A stretch of 64,000 nucleotides of DNA, from contig JAGMUV010000049.1 of assembly GCA_020744425.1 (NCBI GenBank), forward strand, positions 186,001 through 250,000, read 5' to 3'. The notes below the pieces were generated by a model, which saw nothing but the letters and a program-made list of their open reading frames with translations, was not told the origin of the DNA and searched no databases. This DNA comes from Dactylonectria macrodidyma. Taxonomy: Eukaryota > Ascomycota > Sordariomycetes > Hypocreales > Nectriaceae. The stretch's first letter is position 1; the number at the start of each line of letters is the position of its first letter. This document shows positions 30,524-40,686 of this stretch, in pieces. Both the position numbers and the translations under genes were made by a program.

Positions 30524-32750
30524 CCATCCACGACCACCTAATGGACACCCCCACCTAATGCATCACCAAAATTTTGACCCTCCCATACAAAATCCAAATT
30601 TTCAATTGCACCGCATTCAGCCAGAAATAAAGGTACTCTCAAACTAAGGCCTGTACTATATTGCCTTTTTCATGAAATTTTAGTATCGGCCTAACTTTTT
30701 CCCGTCCCGCCTCGTAGCCTGGTTCTCTAGCCGTTTGAAGTTTTTCGCATTTCACCTCATCCACCCTAGGCGACTCCATCCACTCAAGCCCAATTTTCAC
30801 CTAATTTACTCGACGGAACTCCCTCCGCAATGGTTCGCCGTAATTATACCGAAGATGACGTAGCTGAGGCTATATCCGATATCACTGATAGAGGCCTCTC
30901 ACAGACAGGAGCGGCCGAGAAACGTGGAGTGCCTCGGTCAACCATTTCTAGAAGATTTTCCGGTCAAGCGAGCAGGAATGAACGTGTCCAGGCCCACCAG
31001 CGTATTTCAAAGAGCCAAGAGGACCGCCTCGTTCGTTGGCTTCTGCGGCAGGAGTCCCTGGGCTACGCTCTCACGCATAGCCAACTTCGAAGCTGCGTCG
31101 AAGCCCTCCTCCGTCAACAGGGAGATAACAAGCCATTGGGTCAAAACTGGACCACTAGGTTCATCAAGCGTCATTTAAAACTATCTACTAAGCTTGGAAA
31201 ACGCCAGGAAGCCGCCAGATTTGAGGGGTTTACGCCTAAAGCCGTTCATTGGTACTTTGATATTCGGGAGACGGAGTACGGCTGGATCAAGCCTGAGAAC
31301 ACGGTTAACGTGGACGAGGGCGGCATAATGGCGGGTTTCGGTAAGTCCTCTATAAGTTCCCTATGGGCTTTTATAGGTCATAACTAATTGGTTGTCCATG
31401 AGGCCTGGACAGCCTCGTAATCGGGAGCTCTGACCTGAAGAAGAAGATGTTATTAAAAGGCGTCCAGTTACGTAACTGGACCTTATTTATTAAGGCTGTT
31501 ATTGCAACTGGCCGCGCTTCGAAACCGGGAATTATCTTTAAAGGAAAAGAGCTGCAGAAGCAGTGGTTTCTTAACGAATTCGAATTGATAGCGGACTGGC
31601 ACTACATCACATCACCGAACGGCTGGACCGACAACCATATAGCTCTCGAGTGGTTGAAAGACGTCTATCTACCTCAAACAGAGCCTCGCGATGCATCAGA
31701 TGCGAGACTTATTATCCTTGACGGTCACGGAAGCCATGCACAGGTGAGTCTTTTGGTGTTTTCACCGCAGAGTCTCCCGCTATAAGGTCGCTAACGAGCA
31801 CCCAGGATGAGTGGATGGCTACGTGCTTTCTGAACAACGTCTACTGCTGCTATCTACCAGCGCATTGCTCTCATGGCCTACAACCGTTAGACAATGGAAT
31901 TTTTAATGTCATCAAAGGTGCGTATCGGAAAGAACTCCAAAAGCTGGCTAGTTTGACCGATTCTGCGCCGGTTGATAAAGTCAATTTTATTCGGTCATAT
32001 GCGAAAGCTAGAGAGGCGGGCATGAGGAAGGAGATTATCTTATCCGGCTGGAGGTTTACTGGAAATTGGCCTATAAACCGTCGCAAAGCTCTAACACATC
32101 CGGAAATTCAACCGGATAAAGAAAAAGTTCTGGAAGGCTTTAAGACGCCCAGCCCTCCTCATCTGGACTCAGATGATACGCCGAAAACGAGCCGCCAGGT
32201 GAGAGATTTAGCCAAACATCGAAGTCGTCCGACCAGGCGGAAGTACAGTAAGATCGCAAAGGGGCTGGAAGCTTTAGAGATGAAGGTGGCCGTTCAGAAT
32301 GCGCGGATTACTGGGCTGGAGGAGCAGGTGTCCCAGCTGCGGCGAGGGAAGAAAAGAAAGGCGGTACCGAACCCTAACCGACGATTCATGGCTCTAGCAG
32401 AGGCTCTAGCGGCTGGAGAAGCTCTTCCTAACTCAAAGGAGGCAGAAATAGAGGTGGATGTGGATGAGGAGATCGAGTCGGTGATTGAGGTGGGTGTCAG
32501 GTCAGAGGACGAAAGTGAGGACTTCATGGTCGTAACAAAGCACTGCTAGCGCACACGCAGCGGTCAGGAGGTCAAAAAACCACGCAGAGAGTAAAATTTG
32601 ATCAATTTTATGGAGAGTCTCTTTACTAACTTCGATTTTGATTGATAACGCGGTCTGTTTTTGTGTGCACGAAAATTTAGATTTTGTATGGGAGCATCGA
32701 AATTTTGGTGGTCCATCAAGTGGGGGTGTCCATTAAGTGGTCCTGGATGG
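30524..32750 (+). mobile_element. Fot1/pogo transposon with imperfect TIRs of about 80 bp and TA TSD
   Basis: The ends are CCATCCACGACCAC... and ...GGTCCTGGATGG. They form inverted repeats of roughly 80 bp (shared blocks TAATGGACACCCCCAC, CACCAAAATTT and CTCCCATACAAAATC) with some mismatches, flanked by TA at 30522-30523 and 32751-32752. The element is 2227 bp and carries one spliced transposase gene with all three aspartate motifs. It sits exactly between the end of TPR-CHAT copy 2 and the Helitron coding region. Confidence 0.9.
30830..32549 (+). CDS. Pogo-family transposase, three exons
   Basis: Exons 30830-31340, 31403-31743 and 31806-32549 give 531 residues. Intron 1 (62 bp, donor GTAAGT, branch ACTAATT) joins GFG to LDSLVIGS; intron 2 (62 bp, donor GTGAGT, acceptor CCCAG) joins HAQ to DEWMATCF. 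Domain order is an N-terminal psq/CENP-B-type HTH (YTEDDVAEAISDI; GVPRSTISRRF), a Tc5-type HTH (about residues 60-130), then the DDE core with Asp in NVDEGGIMAGFG, LIILDGHGSHA and LQPLDNGIF. A C-terminal coiled-coil and acidic tail follow. It should bind the element ends and move it by cut-and-paste into TA. It appears intact. Confidence 0.9.
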
Positions 32751-32808
32751 TAGCTGTAGGGCACGCCAAAAGGAACGGGTAACCGAATCTCGAGCCGCCG
32801 TTGCCGCC

Positions 32809-35800
32809 ATGCGGAATATCGCCTTGAGGCTATCGCCACGCAGAGCTACGAAAAGGACGGATTCGCTAGCTAACCTGACGCCTCCAAGGCGGACTGCGCC
32901 AACGCCTACGTCTGTAAACGGCTTACAACCTCCTGCCACGCCTGCTCTATTCCGTCGCCTGGCGCCCACACTCCAGGGACTACCTAGACCTCTGCTGGGG
33001 CCATCTACCCCAAGCGCGGTAGAGGGACCTTCCCTTATCACTCCTACCCTTAGCCTGCCAACAGTAGTTCTGGGCACGCCGATTCCTCAAACGCCAATTC
33101 CTCAAGGCACTCTTCCAACGGCTCCTGTTGTGCTAGGCACGCCTATACCACGGGAATCGTTCCCTGCCACACCTTCATTACTGCCACAGCGTCATTGCCG
33201 CGGCCGTTATACACGTCAAGGCACCTTTAACCCACGACCACGGCCAGAGCCTCAAGAGCGACAGTTTGATCAGATCGTTGATCCACCTTTTACAGTGGAT
33301 CTTAACTTGCCTGCCCTTAGTGAGGAGGATCAGGCGCTTGTGCGGGAGTTCTATACCGCCCTGGATGACGAGAAGATGCATAGTTGCATTCGCTGCCGGG
33401 AGCATTGGTTCGAAATGAAGAGAAATAGCTTGAAAATCTGCAGCCGCTGCATTAGTCGAGACAGGGAGAGAAACCCTAACGAGCCCTACTTCTTTAGCGC
33501 TGCGAATAACCTTGACTTCGGGGAAGTCCCCGGTAATCTACCTGGCCTAACAATGGTTGAGGAGATGCTGATTGCTAGGGTTCACGTACATGTGAAGGTC
33601 CTACAGGTACGTGGTGCTCAATACAAATACCGCGGTCACGTTGTCCACTTCCTTCGCAATGTTGGTAGGCTATTTGAAGAGCTCCCAGTCCTACCTGAAG
33701 AGCTAGATATCGTACTCCTGCGGCCTCCTAATATGGAGGGCGACCCTCACTTCCAGCAGCAGTTTGCTCGCGATTTCCGGGTACGCCGCTCATGCCTGTT
33801 GACCTGGCTCCATTACCTACAGCGCCACCACCCGGGCTATCGCGATATCGTTGTGAGGCAGGATCGCTTGCAACGGCTTCCTCTTGATGACAGCATAGTT
33901 GCTTCCATTGCTTGCCAAGTGGCTGACATACCTGACGGCGAGGTCCCCCAAGGTCCGGTTGAGGAGGCTGTAGAAGAGGATCCTAGCGATGCCGACGCAT
34001 CAGCCATCCCGAATTTGCAGGTTACCGATACCGAATTAAACGCCCTGCAGTCCCGATTCCTTCATGGTACCCCTGACCCTGAGCGTATGACTGATCTTGA
34101 GCATATGCCGCCTAGCGCGCAGGCTCAACACCAGATGCCACTACCTTCCATTCGCAGGACTCCTATCAATGAATTCAACCGTTCCCAGCCGCTGTTAACG
34201 CTCGCGTTCCCTACCCTCTACCCTGACGGCAAGGCGGACTTCGTGGAGCCTCGCCTACGGAGCATCACGTACCAGGACTACCTTGCCCATGCGATGAGAT
34301 GGCAAGACGGACGTTTTGCCCGCCATAAGACGTGGCCTTTCGTCGCCCTCAACACGCTGTTACGTGCGCAGGTCAGAAAGCGAAGCAACTACTTCGTCAA
34401 GCAACACGAAGGCCGCCGTCAACCTCTCACGCGCGCTGACCTAGAGGAAGCGATGGCTAAGCCTGATGAGCCAGAGGCTCAGGCCCTGATCCAGTCGATC
34501 ACGCGCCAAGCCGCCGTAATCAGGGGCACCCGTCCATATTGGTATAAGCAAAGGAAGGAATTGGAGGCATATGCCTACAATCTAGGCAGGCCTGGCCTTT
34601 TCATTACAGCAAGTGCAGCTGATTACCACTGGGAGTCCCTGTATCGTCATATGCCTCGATTCCAAGAGTGGAAAGCAGCTCCTGAGGCGGCGCGGATGAC
34701 TCTGTCCCGGCAATTACTGCGAGACAACGCCCACATTGCCGCTTATCACTTCCATAAGCGTTATACGCTCTTTAGGACTATTGTCCTGAAGCAGAAGTTT
34801 AACCTAACGGACTTTTGGGGTCGCTACGAGTGGCAGGGCAGGGGTTCCAGTCACCACCATGGGCTATATTGGTTAAGTGGTCACCCAGACTTAGATCCTG
34901 ATAATGGTCAGTCCCAGGAGCGATTCGCCCGAATCTGGGGATATCACGTATCTGCTGTGAACCCAGAGCCTCAGCGGGTACAGGCGCCTGGGGAAGGGAA
35001 TCCCCTGATCAGTAATCTATTGGGGCATCCCCTTACAGTTCAGTTCCTATCAATGGTAGTCAACCGCGTGCAGCGCCACCGCTGCAACAACTACTGTATG
35101 CAGCTCAACAAGCATACCAAGCAGGTAGAGTGCCGCTTTGGGTTTCCTCACGGGCAGCGCCTACTAGCCTCCCTTGAAAAGGTTCCCCATTCTAAGCACT
35201 GGAGCTTCAGGGGCGAGCGGAACGATAGCCAGATTAACCACTACAACCGCTTGCTTACGGTTGCGTGGCTAGCCAATACAGATGTCTCGCCCTGCACGAG
35301 CCTACAGCAGGTAATCGATTACGCAGCCAAATACTGCTCCAAGTCGGAAAAGAAGAGCGAGTCTTTTGCCCAGATTGGGAAGACCCTGATGCCCCGGGTC
35401 AAGGACCACAACCCCCTGATTTCCTTCACGTCAAAGCTCCTAAATCAGCTAGTTGCTGAGCGGGATTACTCAAAACAGGAGGTTAGCCACTTGCTCCTCG
35501 GCCTGCCGTTACAGGAGGGCTCACGAACCTGCCTATACGTTGATTGCCGTAATCCTGACAGGCATTCCCGCTCTCTATGGATCGATGGCGATGAGGTTGA
35601 CGAGGCCCCCAACGTCTACGAAAAGTACTGTCGACGCCCAGAAGCCCTAGAGGACCTGACCTATGTTTCCTTTCTCAAATACTGGAATTTCTGCTCTAGG
35701 GACCCTTCCAAGTGGAAGCAATGGCAGCCAGGCAACGTCAATGGCAGGCCTCGTGTATTGGTCTACTTTCCTCGCTATCAGGCTGATCCAGAAGGTCAAC

Positions 35801-37638
35801 AGTGGCCAGATTACTGCCGTGTAAAGCTAACATTGAACCACCCACATCGCCGGCTTGATGAGCTCCTCACATTTGACGGCCAGCGTTTTAATTCTCACGC
35901 TAAGGCCTTCTCCTATTGTTGGCAGCACCACAGTCATGGTGATGACCATTACGGCCGGCCAAAAGAGGCTCAATTACAACCTCAAGAGGATCAGTACGAG
36001 ACTCTGCCTGTGGAGGAGGAATTTGATGACGAAGACTGGATCCGCCTCGCCGCCCTTTTACCTGACAAACCCCTTACCCAGGAAGGTCTTGACCTACTTG
36101 GCCGCCGCGATATCGACGTCAATTACGACTGGACACGGCATGTGGGCACTTATCCGGAATTTCGAGACAGCTACTGGAAAGACCTTATCGCTAGCCACCC
36201 TATAGCCAACGATGTGGAGGTCCTTGGCCCTCACTGGCGTGATCAGCTGAACTCACAACAACGGCTCGTGTACGACACCTTCATGGGCCACTTCCAGGCG
36301 CAAAGTCTTACTCAAATCCTTCTCCACGTTGACGGCGGTGGTGGTACAGGCAAGTCCTTCCTTATCAAGGTGCTATCCTCCCATCTCCAGGCGGCTGCCC
36401 TACCGATTCCTAGCCCTATTTGCCGCGTAGCGCCAACAGGCGTTGCGAGTAACCAGATACAAGGCAGCACCATTCATTCGTTGCTACGCCTCCCAGTAGG
36501 TGGTACTTTTACCGACCTTCCCCCAGCCGACGCGGCCGCCCTTCAGTCCCGCCTACGACACGTCAAATACCTCGTTATCGATGAAAAGAGCATGCTAGGG
36601 CTTGAGCAGCTAGCGCGGATCGATTCCCGCCTGCGGCAGGCCTTTCCACAGCGTAGCCTCGAGTTCTTTGGTGGCGTGAGCGTCTTGCTGGTGGGGGATT
36701 TCTTCCAGTTACCACCCGTCCGGCAAAAGCCGCTGTATTCGACTAGCACCAGCCTGTCTCCGCTGGAAAGGAGAGGGCAGGTGGCCTACCGGTTATTTGA
36801 CCGCACCATCTTCTTGACCACGGTACAGCGCCAAACTGGCGATGATCAGGCCCAGTTCCGTCAGGCATTGCAGGAGCTGCGTGAAGTTAAGTTATCTATA
36901 CCGTCATGGAACCTCCTTGGTAATCGGGTACAGGCCAAGCTAACACAGAGCGAGATTGACAGCTTCAGGGCCGCTTTGCGGGTGTATTCTACAAAGGCCC
37001 GGGTCAACGAGTACAATTACGAGCATATGGTGCACCTCAACGACCCGGCAGTACAGGTGGAGGCAAAGAATCGGGGCAACGGCGCAGGGCAGGCGCCAAG
37101 CGACAACGCTGGCAACCTATCTAACAGGTTCCCTGTTGCTAAAGGCGCCAGGGTGATGCTTACGACTAACCTATGGCAGCCAGCTGGCCTAGTTAACGGC
37201 GCCCAGGGTACTGTATACGACATCGCCTGGAACGCAGGCACCAACCCATGGGAAGAACCCCCGGCGGTTATTATGGTGGATTTCGATAGCTACGACGGGC
37301 CGCCGTATCTAACAACGAACGAGGGCAGGAAAATCGTACCCATCCTTCCAGTCACGCGTGATTTCCTAGTGGGCAACGAGACCTGCGCTCGCACGCAGTT
37401 TCCCTTGATCGTGGCATTTGCTATTACTGTTCACAAATGCCAGAGCCTAACGAAGGATCAGATAGTTACTGACCTCACTACACGCGACTTCCAGGCCGGT
37501 ATTAGTTATGTTGCCGTCTCACGAGTTACCTCGCTGGAAGGCCTACTCCTTGAGGCGCCGTTCGACCGCCAGAGCCTCTATAACCATACGCCCACGGAAG
37601 GTCTATACGCCTGCGTTTCCTACGTACTGCGTTTGTAG
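32809..37638 (+). CDS. Helitron Rep-helicase protein
   Basis: 1609 residues from the ATG at 32809 (GCCGCCATGC, a good start context); the longer open frame begins with GTG in the pogo end. A Pro/Thr-rich N-terminus with repeated VLGTPIP is followed by a Cys-rich segment (CIRCREHWFEMKR...CSRCISR) in a DUF6570-like region. The Helitron-like Rep domain has the HUH-type motif SSHHHGLYWL (about residue 680) and the two-tyrosine motif YAAKY (about 836). A PIF1-type helicase completes it, with Walker A GGGGTGKS near 1175 and Walker B LVIDEKSMLG. All motifs for rolling-circle transposition are present and no stop is seen, so the protein may be active. Confidence 0.9.
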   Translation: MRNIALRLSPRRATKRTDSLANLTPPRRTAPTPTSVNGLQPPATPALFRRLAPTLQGLPRPLLGPSTPSAVEGPSLITPTLSLPTVVLGTPIPQTPIPQGTLPTAPVVLGTPIPRESFPATPSLLPQRHCRGRYTRQGTFNPRPRPEPQERQFDQIVDPPFTVDLNLPALSEEDQALVREFYTALDDEKMHSCIRCREHWFEMKRNSLKICSRCISRDRERNPNEPYFFSAANNLDFGEVPGNLPGLTMVEEMLIARVHVHVKVLQVRGAQYKYRGHVVHFLRNVGRLFEELPVLPEELDIVLLRPPNMEGDPHFQQQFARDFRVRRSCLLTWLHYLQRHHPGYRDIVVRQDRLQRLPLDDSIVASIACQVADIPDGEVPQGPVEEAVEEDPSDADASAIPNLQVTDTELNALQSRFLHGTPDPERMTDLEHMPPSAQAQHQMPLPSIRRTPINEFNRSQPLLTLAFPTLYPDGKADFVEPRLRSITYQDYLAHAMRWQDGRFARHKTWPFVALNTLLRAQVRKRSNYFVKQHEGRRQPLTRADLEEAMAKPDEPEAQALIQSITRQAAVIRGTRPYWYKQRKELEAYAYNLGRPGLFITASAADYHWESLYRHMPRFQEWKAAPEAARMTLSRQLLRDNAHIAAYHFHKRYTLFRTIVLKQKFNLTDFWGRYEWQGRGSSHHHGLYWLSGHPDLDPDNGQSQERFARIWGYHVSAVNPEPQRVQAPGEGNPLISNLLGHPLTVQFLSMVVNRVQRHRCNNYCMQLNKHTKQVECRFGFPHGQRLLASLEKVPHSKHWSFRGERNDSQINHYNRLLTVAWLANTDVSPCTSLQQVIDYAAKYCSKSEKKSESFAQIGKTLMPRVKDHNPLISFTSKLLNQLVAERDYSKQEVSHLLLGLPLQEGSRTCLYVDCRNPDRHSRSLWIDGDEVDEAPNVYEKYCRRPEALEDLTYVSFLKYWNFCSRDPSKWKQWQPGNVNGRPRVLVYFPRYQADPEGQQWPDYCRVKLTLNHPHRRLDELLTFDGQRFNSHAKAFSYCWQHHSHGDDHYGRPKEAQLQPQEDQYETLPVEEEFDDEDWIRLAALLPDKPLTQEGLDLLGRRDIDVNYDWTRHVGTYPEFRDSYWKDLIASHPIANDVEVLGPHWRDQLNSQQRLVYDTFMGHFQAQSLTQILLHVDGGGGTGKSFLIKVLSSHLQAAALPIPSPICRVAPTGVASNQIQGSTIHSLLRLPVGGTFTDLPPADAAALQSRLRHVKYLVIDEKSMLGLEQLARIDSRLRQAFPQRSLEFFGGVSVLLVGDFFQLPPVRQKPLYSTSTSLSPLERRGQVAYRLFDRTIFLTTVQRQTGDDQAQFRQALQELREVKLSIPSWNLLGNRVQAKLTQSEIDSFRAALRVYSTKARVNEYNYEHMVHLNDPAVQVEAKNRGNGAGQAPSDNAGNLSNRFPVAKGARVMLTTNLWQPAGLVNGAQGTVYDIAWNAGTNPWEEPPAVIMVDFDSYDGPPYLTTNEGRKIVPILPVTRDFLVGNETCARTQFPLIVAFAITVHKCQSLTKDQIVTDLTTRDFQAGISYVAVSRVTSLEGLLLEAPFDRQSLYNHTPTEGLYACVSYVLRL

Positions 37639-37789
37639 CTAACTATAAGGCAGGGATGAAGATGCGCCTTGCTGACCAACAACGCCGTCAGGCTCAACAG
37701 CTGACCGATCCGCCGTATCCACCACGCTACATTGATTAAATGACGTTTTCCTATAAGCTACAGGGAAAGGGGAAATTCGATATACGGTA

Positions 37790-39666
37790 AGTCAGCGCAC
37801 CCATTAGATGAACAGGGGCTTAGCTGAACGCCCCACTTATACAATGACCAAAATCCTTATTTAACTTCACTTATACATAAAATAACAACCAAGAGGTCTA
37901 ATTGGTCCATTTCAACTGATTTTTTATAAAATAACTAATGAATTTTCTAAATATCAAAAAACTAGCCAATAAAAACAAAGGAAAAACGAGCTATTCTGAA
38001 TCTTCAACCTCAGGCGTTTTTATTCGCCTTCTTGCCCTCTTGACATTCTGAATGTCAGAAAATTCCTTATTTGGGTCTTTATAAACCCTTCCTCTTTTCT
38101 TAGCCTTTGATTGGCTTGAATCTCGGTCTTGGACTAGAATTCTGTCTTCTAATTGGGCGTTGTGTAAGTGAAGGTTATCATAACCCCGGTCAATAGCCCG
38201 AAATAGCTGCCTTGTGGTTGGGCTGTTGAGAAGTTCCTTCTTTTTAGAATGGACCAATAAAGCAACGTCTCTCGAAGTCTTAGGGGTTATAAAAGGGCTG
38301 ATTTCAGACCTCTGATTCGTCTTTGGAGAAATGGGGGCTCCTAATTGGACCGTAATTGAGTCCTTAGGATCCTCAATAACGAATTTGCTACCCATTGGCT
38401 TTGAGATGTTGATTGGCCACAACCCGGCTCCTTTCCAACCCGAACGGATATTTCGAGTAGTAATAGCCTTCTTCCTAGCCTGAAAATAGCATTTTAGAAA
38501 GTCTTCCTTCCTAATTGGGCCAGCATCAGCAATAGGATTGGCTAGTAGTAAAGCAGCCCGATATGCAGCTTTAAGTGGCCCAAAGACTGATATATCAAGA
38601 GGCTGAAGAACGTGGCTTGTGTGAGGTGGTAAATAGACTAAATGGACCCTATTGGTCACACAAATACGCATAAAATCAGGCGTTATGTGTGATCCATGCC
38701 CATCTAGGATAAGAAGCCGCTTTTCATTGGCCCGGGCAGGCTTTGAGCCCGGAAGAAAGACTTCCTGCAGCCACGCAAGCCCAATTTCGTTATTAGTCCA
38801 TCCCTTTTTAGATGATGTAAATCTCCAATTGGTCAGAAAGTCTAATTCTTCAGGAAACCATTGGTGCTGGACGTCTTTGCCTTTGAAGATAACCAATGGG
38901 TCAAGGCACCTTCCCGTTGCGGAAATAACCTCAAGAATAGATATCCAGTTAAGGTTTTGTGGCTGTTTCTTAATCGTTGATTGAAGCTCTGATTGGCCAA
39001 CCACAAGCCCGTTAGATCCGGGCCCTTGGAAGACTCCAATTTCGTCAAGATTCCAACGGTTGCGTTGAGGGATCGATGCGACCTCTGGTTGGCCCAATAG
39101 ATCAAAGAGCCCGCCAATAGCAGCCGGATTTGCTCCATTTATCCTTTTCCGGTCGATTCCCTTTCCTTTGAGCGTTTTTATTCGCGGGTTGCGGCGCAGG
39201 AAGCCCTTCATCCAGTGTTTTCCGAGTCGTTGGTTGGTGCCGCTTTGGCCCAACAAGGAAATCGCCAACTTCCGGATCTGGCCATGCGTCAACGCCATGC
39301 CGAGCTTATCTTGAAAGATGATCCAATCAGTGAGCTGGTCTTCCTGATATTTGGAAAGCACCTGACGCCATTCGTGGGCTTCATTGCGGCTAGGTACGCC
39401 ATTTATCTTGCTGTGTAGGGTTGATTTGGGGACTCCGCGCTGATTGGCTGCTTTTGATAATGATACGCCATTTCTCACATCCTGAATGGCTAGTTCAAGG
39501 TCTTCTTGGGTGTATTTAGGCATAAAAAATAAGGTTATAAGGTTGAATTGACGAATTGAGTGTTATTGAAGGAAGAAACGCGTGTGGCTAGAGACGCGTT
39601 GTGGTTGACGCGGCTGTAAGTGGGGCGTTCAGCTAAGCCCCTGTTCATCTAATGGGTGCGCTGACT
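37790..39666 (-). mobile_element. Intact Fot1/pogo transposon in the Helitron 3' region
   Basis: The ends AGTCAGCGCACCCATTAG... and their exact inverted copy form perfect TIRs of about 50 bp, flanked by TA (37788-37789 and 39667-39668). The Helitron copy at 15.2 kb has ACGGTATATAG at the same place, which is the empty site, so the 1877-bp insertion and its TA duplication are shown directly. Perfect repeats and an intact transposase mark it as the youngest pogo copy in the window. Confidence 0.95.
37991..39523 (-). CDS. Pogo-family transposase, intronless
   Basis: 510 residues from the ATG at 39523 without interruption. N-terminal HTH (YTQEDLELAIQDV; GVPKSTLHSKI), Tc5-type HTH (about residues 55-125) and DDE core with Asp in WNLDEIGVF, LLILDGHGSH and LQPLDISVF are all present. 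A basic C-terminal tail (KRARRRIKTPE) may include a nuclear localisation signal. It differs from the transposases at 30.8 and 53.0 kb in sequence, exon structure and TIRs, so three pogo lineages share this window. It is AT-richer than the surrounding Helitron, in line with a separate origin. Confidence 0.92.
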   Translation of the reverse strand: MPKYTQEDLELAIQDVRNGVSLSKAANQRGVPKSTLHSKINGVPSRNEAHEWRQVLSKYQEDQLTDWIIFQDKLGMALTHGQIRKLAISLLGQSGTNQRLGKHWMKGFLRRNPRIKTLKGKGIDRKRINGANPAAIGGLFDLLGQPEVASIPQRNRWNLDEIGVFQGPGSNGLVVGQSELQSTIKKQPQNLNWISILEVISATGRCLDPLVIFKGKDVQHQWFPEELDFLTNWRFTSSKKGWTNNEIGLAWLQEVFLPGSKPARANEKRLLILDGHGSHITPDFMRICVTNRVHLVYLPPHTSHVLQPLDISVFGPLKAAYRAALLLANPIADAGPIRKEDFLKCYFQARKKAITTRNIRSGWKGAGLWPINISKPMGSKFVIEDPKDSITVQLGAPISPKTNQRSEISPFITPKTSRDVALLVHSKKKELLNSPTTRQLFRAIDRGYDNLHLHNAQLEDRILVQDRDSSQSKAKKRGRVYKDPNKEFSDIQNVKRARRRIKTPEVEDSE

Positions 39667-39906
39667 TATATAGTTGATTGGGCCTGTCAGGAAGTGGTAA
39701 GGGGACCCCTATGTCTATCAGTCAACTCCCTGACTACAGGTTTGAAGTGGTTTAACAGCTAGTTACTGCCGCAGTTGAAAGGGGGGTTCTAGGGGGTTCC
39801 ACCAGGATAATTTAATAGCAGGTATACGGTATTTACCCTTCGGGCTGGATATTCAGCCGTTAAGTCCCTTGCCTTGGCAACTTAATGGGTGTTCGAAGTA
39901 TTTTAC

Positions 39907-40245
39907 TACAGATCCGAAATTGCTGACCAGTCAGCATCATCATTGCATCTGCTTCCCTCCCCAAGATAGGGCTGTCCTTTCTGTTTGTCCAGTGCATAGC
40001 TTACTATGGGGCTCACGAATTTTAGTAGTAGGGTCTCTAGAGTCTTCTCGTTATTGATCATCAGCTCTCTTTCCAGAGGTTTCCGCTCATCTGAGCCTCG
40101 ATATTCCTTCCGAAGCTCCACATCGAAGATGCGGGTCAGAGTGGCATAGTTGAATTCAGGCCATGGTATCCAGTCTTCTGGTAAAATTTCGGTCTTGATA
40201 GTGGTATTGGCGCTCGGAACAACCGAGTTCGAGTTGACAGAGACA
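39907..40245 (-). pseudogene. Fragment of a fungal kinase-like gene cut by the Helitron
   Basis: A minus-strand open frame encodes IKTEILPEDWIPWPEFNYATL...LERELMINNEKTLETLLLKFVSPIV...DADWSAISDL and ends exactly at the Helitron border, where the next codon is a stop supplied by the element. The pattern (PWPEF, IxNExTLE, DWxAI) resembles the N-terminal region of fungal protein-kinase-like proteins. The rest of the gene is not found on the other side of the Helitron. No start ATG is visible. The family assignment is tentative. Confidence 0.45.
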
Positions 40246-40282
40246 TTGCGCCTTGTTAGAACCTACTCAAGCATTATGCGTA

Positions 40283-40423
40283 GAAACGGGCCCCGTTTCC
40301 ACTTTTGGTCCAATTACATTCTATGACCTCTACCAGGTTTACCTCTCTTAGAAACGGGCCCCGTTTCTACTTTTGAGAATTTCTGATAAAAACACGAACA
40401 AAACACGAAACGCGCCCCGTTTC
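40283..40423. repeat. Three 17-bp palindromes upstream of the OrsD-like gene
   Basis: GAAACGGGCCCCGTTTC occurs at 40283-40299 and 40351-40367, both perfect palindromes around a central C. GAAACGCGCCCCGTTTC occurs at 40407-40423 with one mismatch between arms. A related set lies downstream of the gene at 43061-43194. The spacing between starts is 68 and 56 bp. They look like protein-binding sites or element termini. Confidence 0.8.
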
Positions 40424-40686
40424 CAGTACGCCAATGCACCTACCCCTGTACAATCCCTGTAGAGATAAATGAGTACCATATGTCAACCAATCAAGTGTCT
40501 ATAGCCCCTGGCCTTCATATACATGTATGCTTGTCCTCTCTGTGTAATGTGTGTCGGAGTCGCGTAAAGGACCCTTGAAGAACTGCATACCTGAGTATGT
40601 TGGTTTTCTCAATTGCAGTTCCTCAGCGCCGCCTATACTCACAGCCGCATTATCGTTTCTATCCTCCCTCTCTTTCCCATCCAAAC

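Larger units (their letters stand above)
32753..39906 (+). mobile_element. Full-length Helitron carrying a nested pogo element
   Basis: The element comprises the Rep/helicase ORF, a 3' untranslated region, and a 3' end fixed by comparison with the copy ending at 15431. A pogo element interrupts the 3' region at 37790-39666; the copy at 13.6-15.4 kb shows the uninterrupted site. The 5' end is not defined: similarity to TPR-CHAT copy 1 past its stop suggests host sequence reaches about 30515, so the Helitron may begin a few bases before the pogo insertion at 30522. A minus-strand host coding frame resumes at 39907, so the Helitron seems to have inserted into a gene. Confidence 0.8.

Noticed and set aside
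32737..32808. Upstream extension of the Helitron ORF
   Set aside because: It begins with GTG inside the pogo terminal repeat; the ATG at 32809 is in good context.
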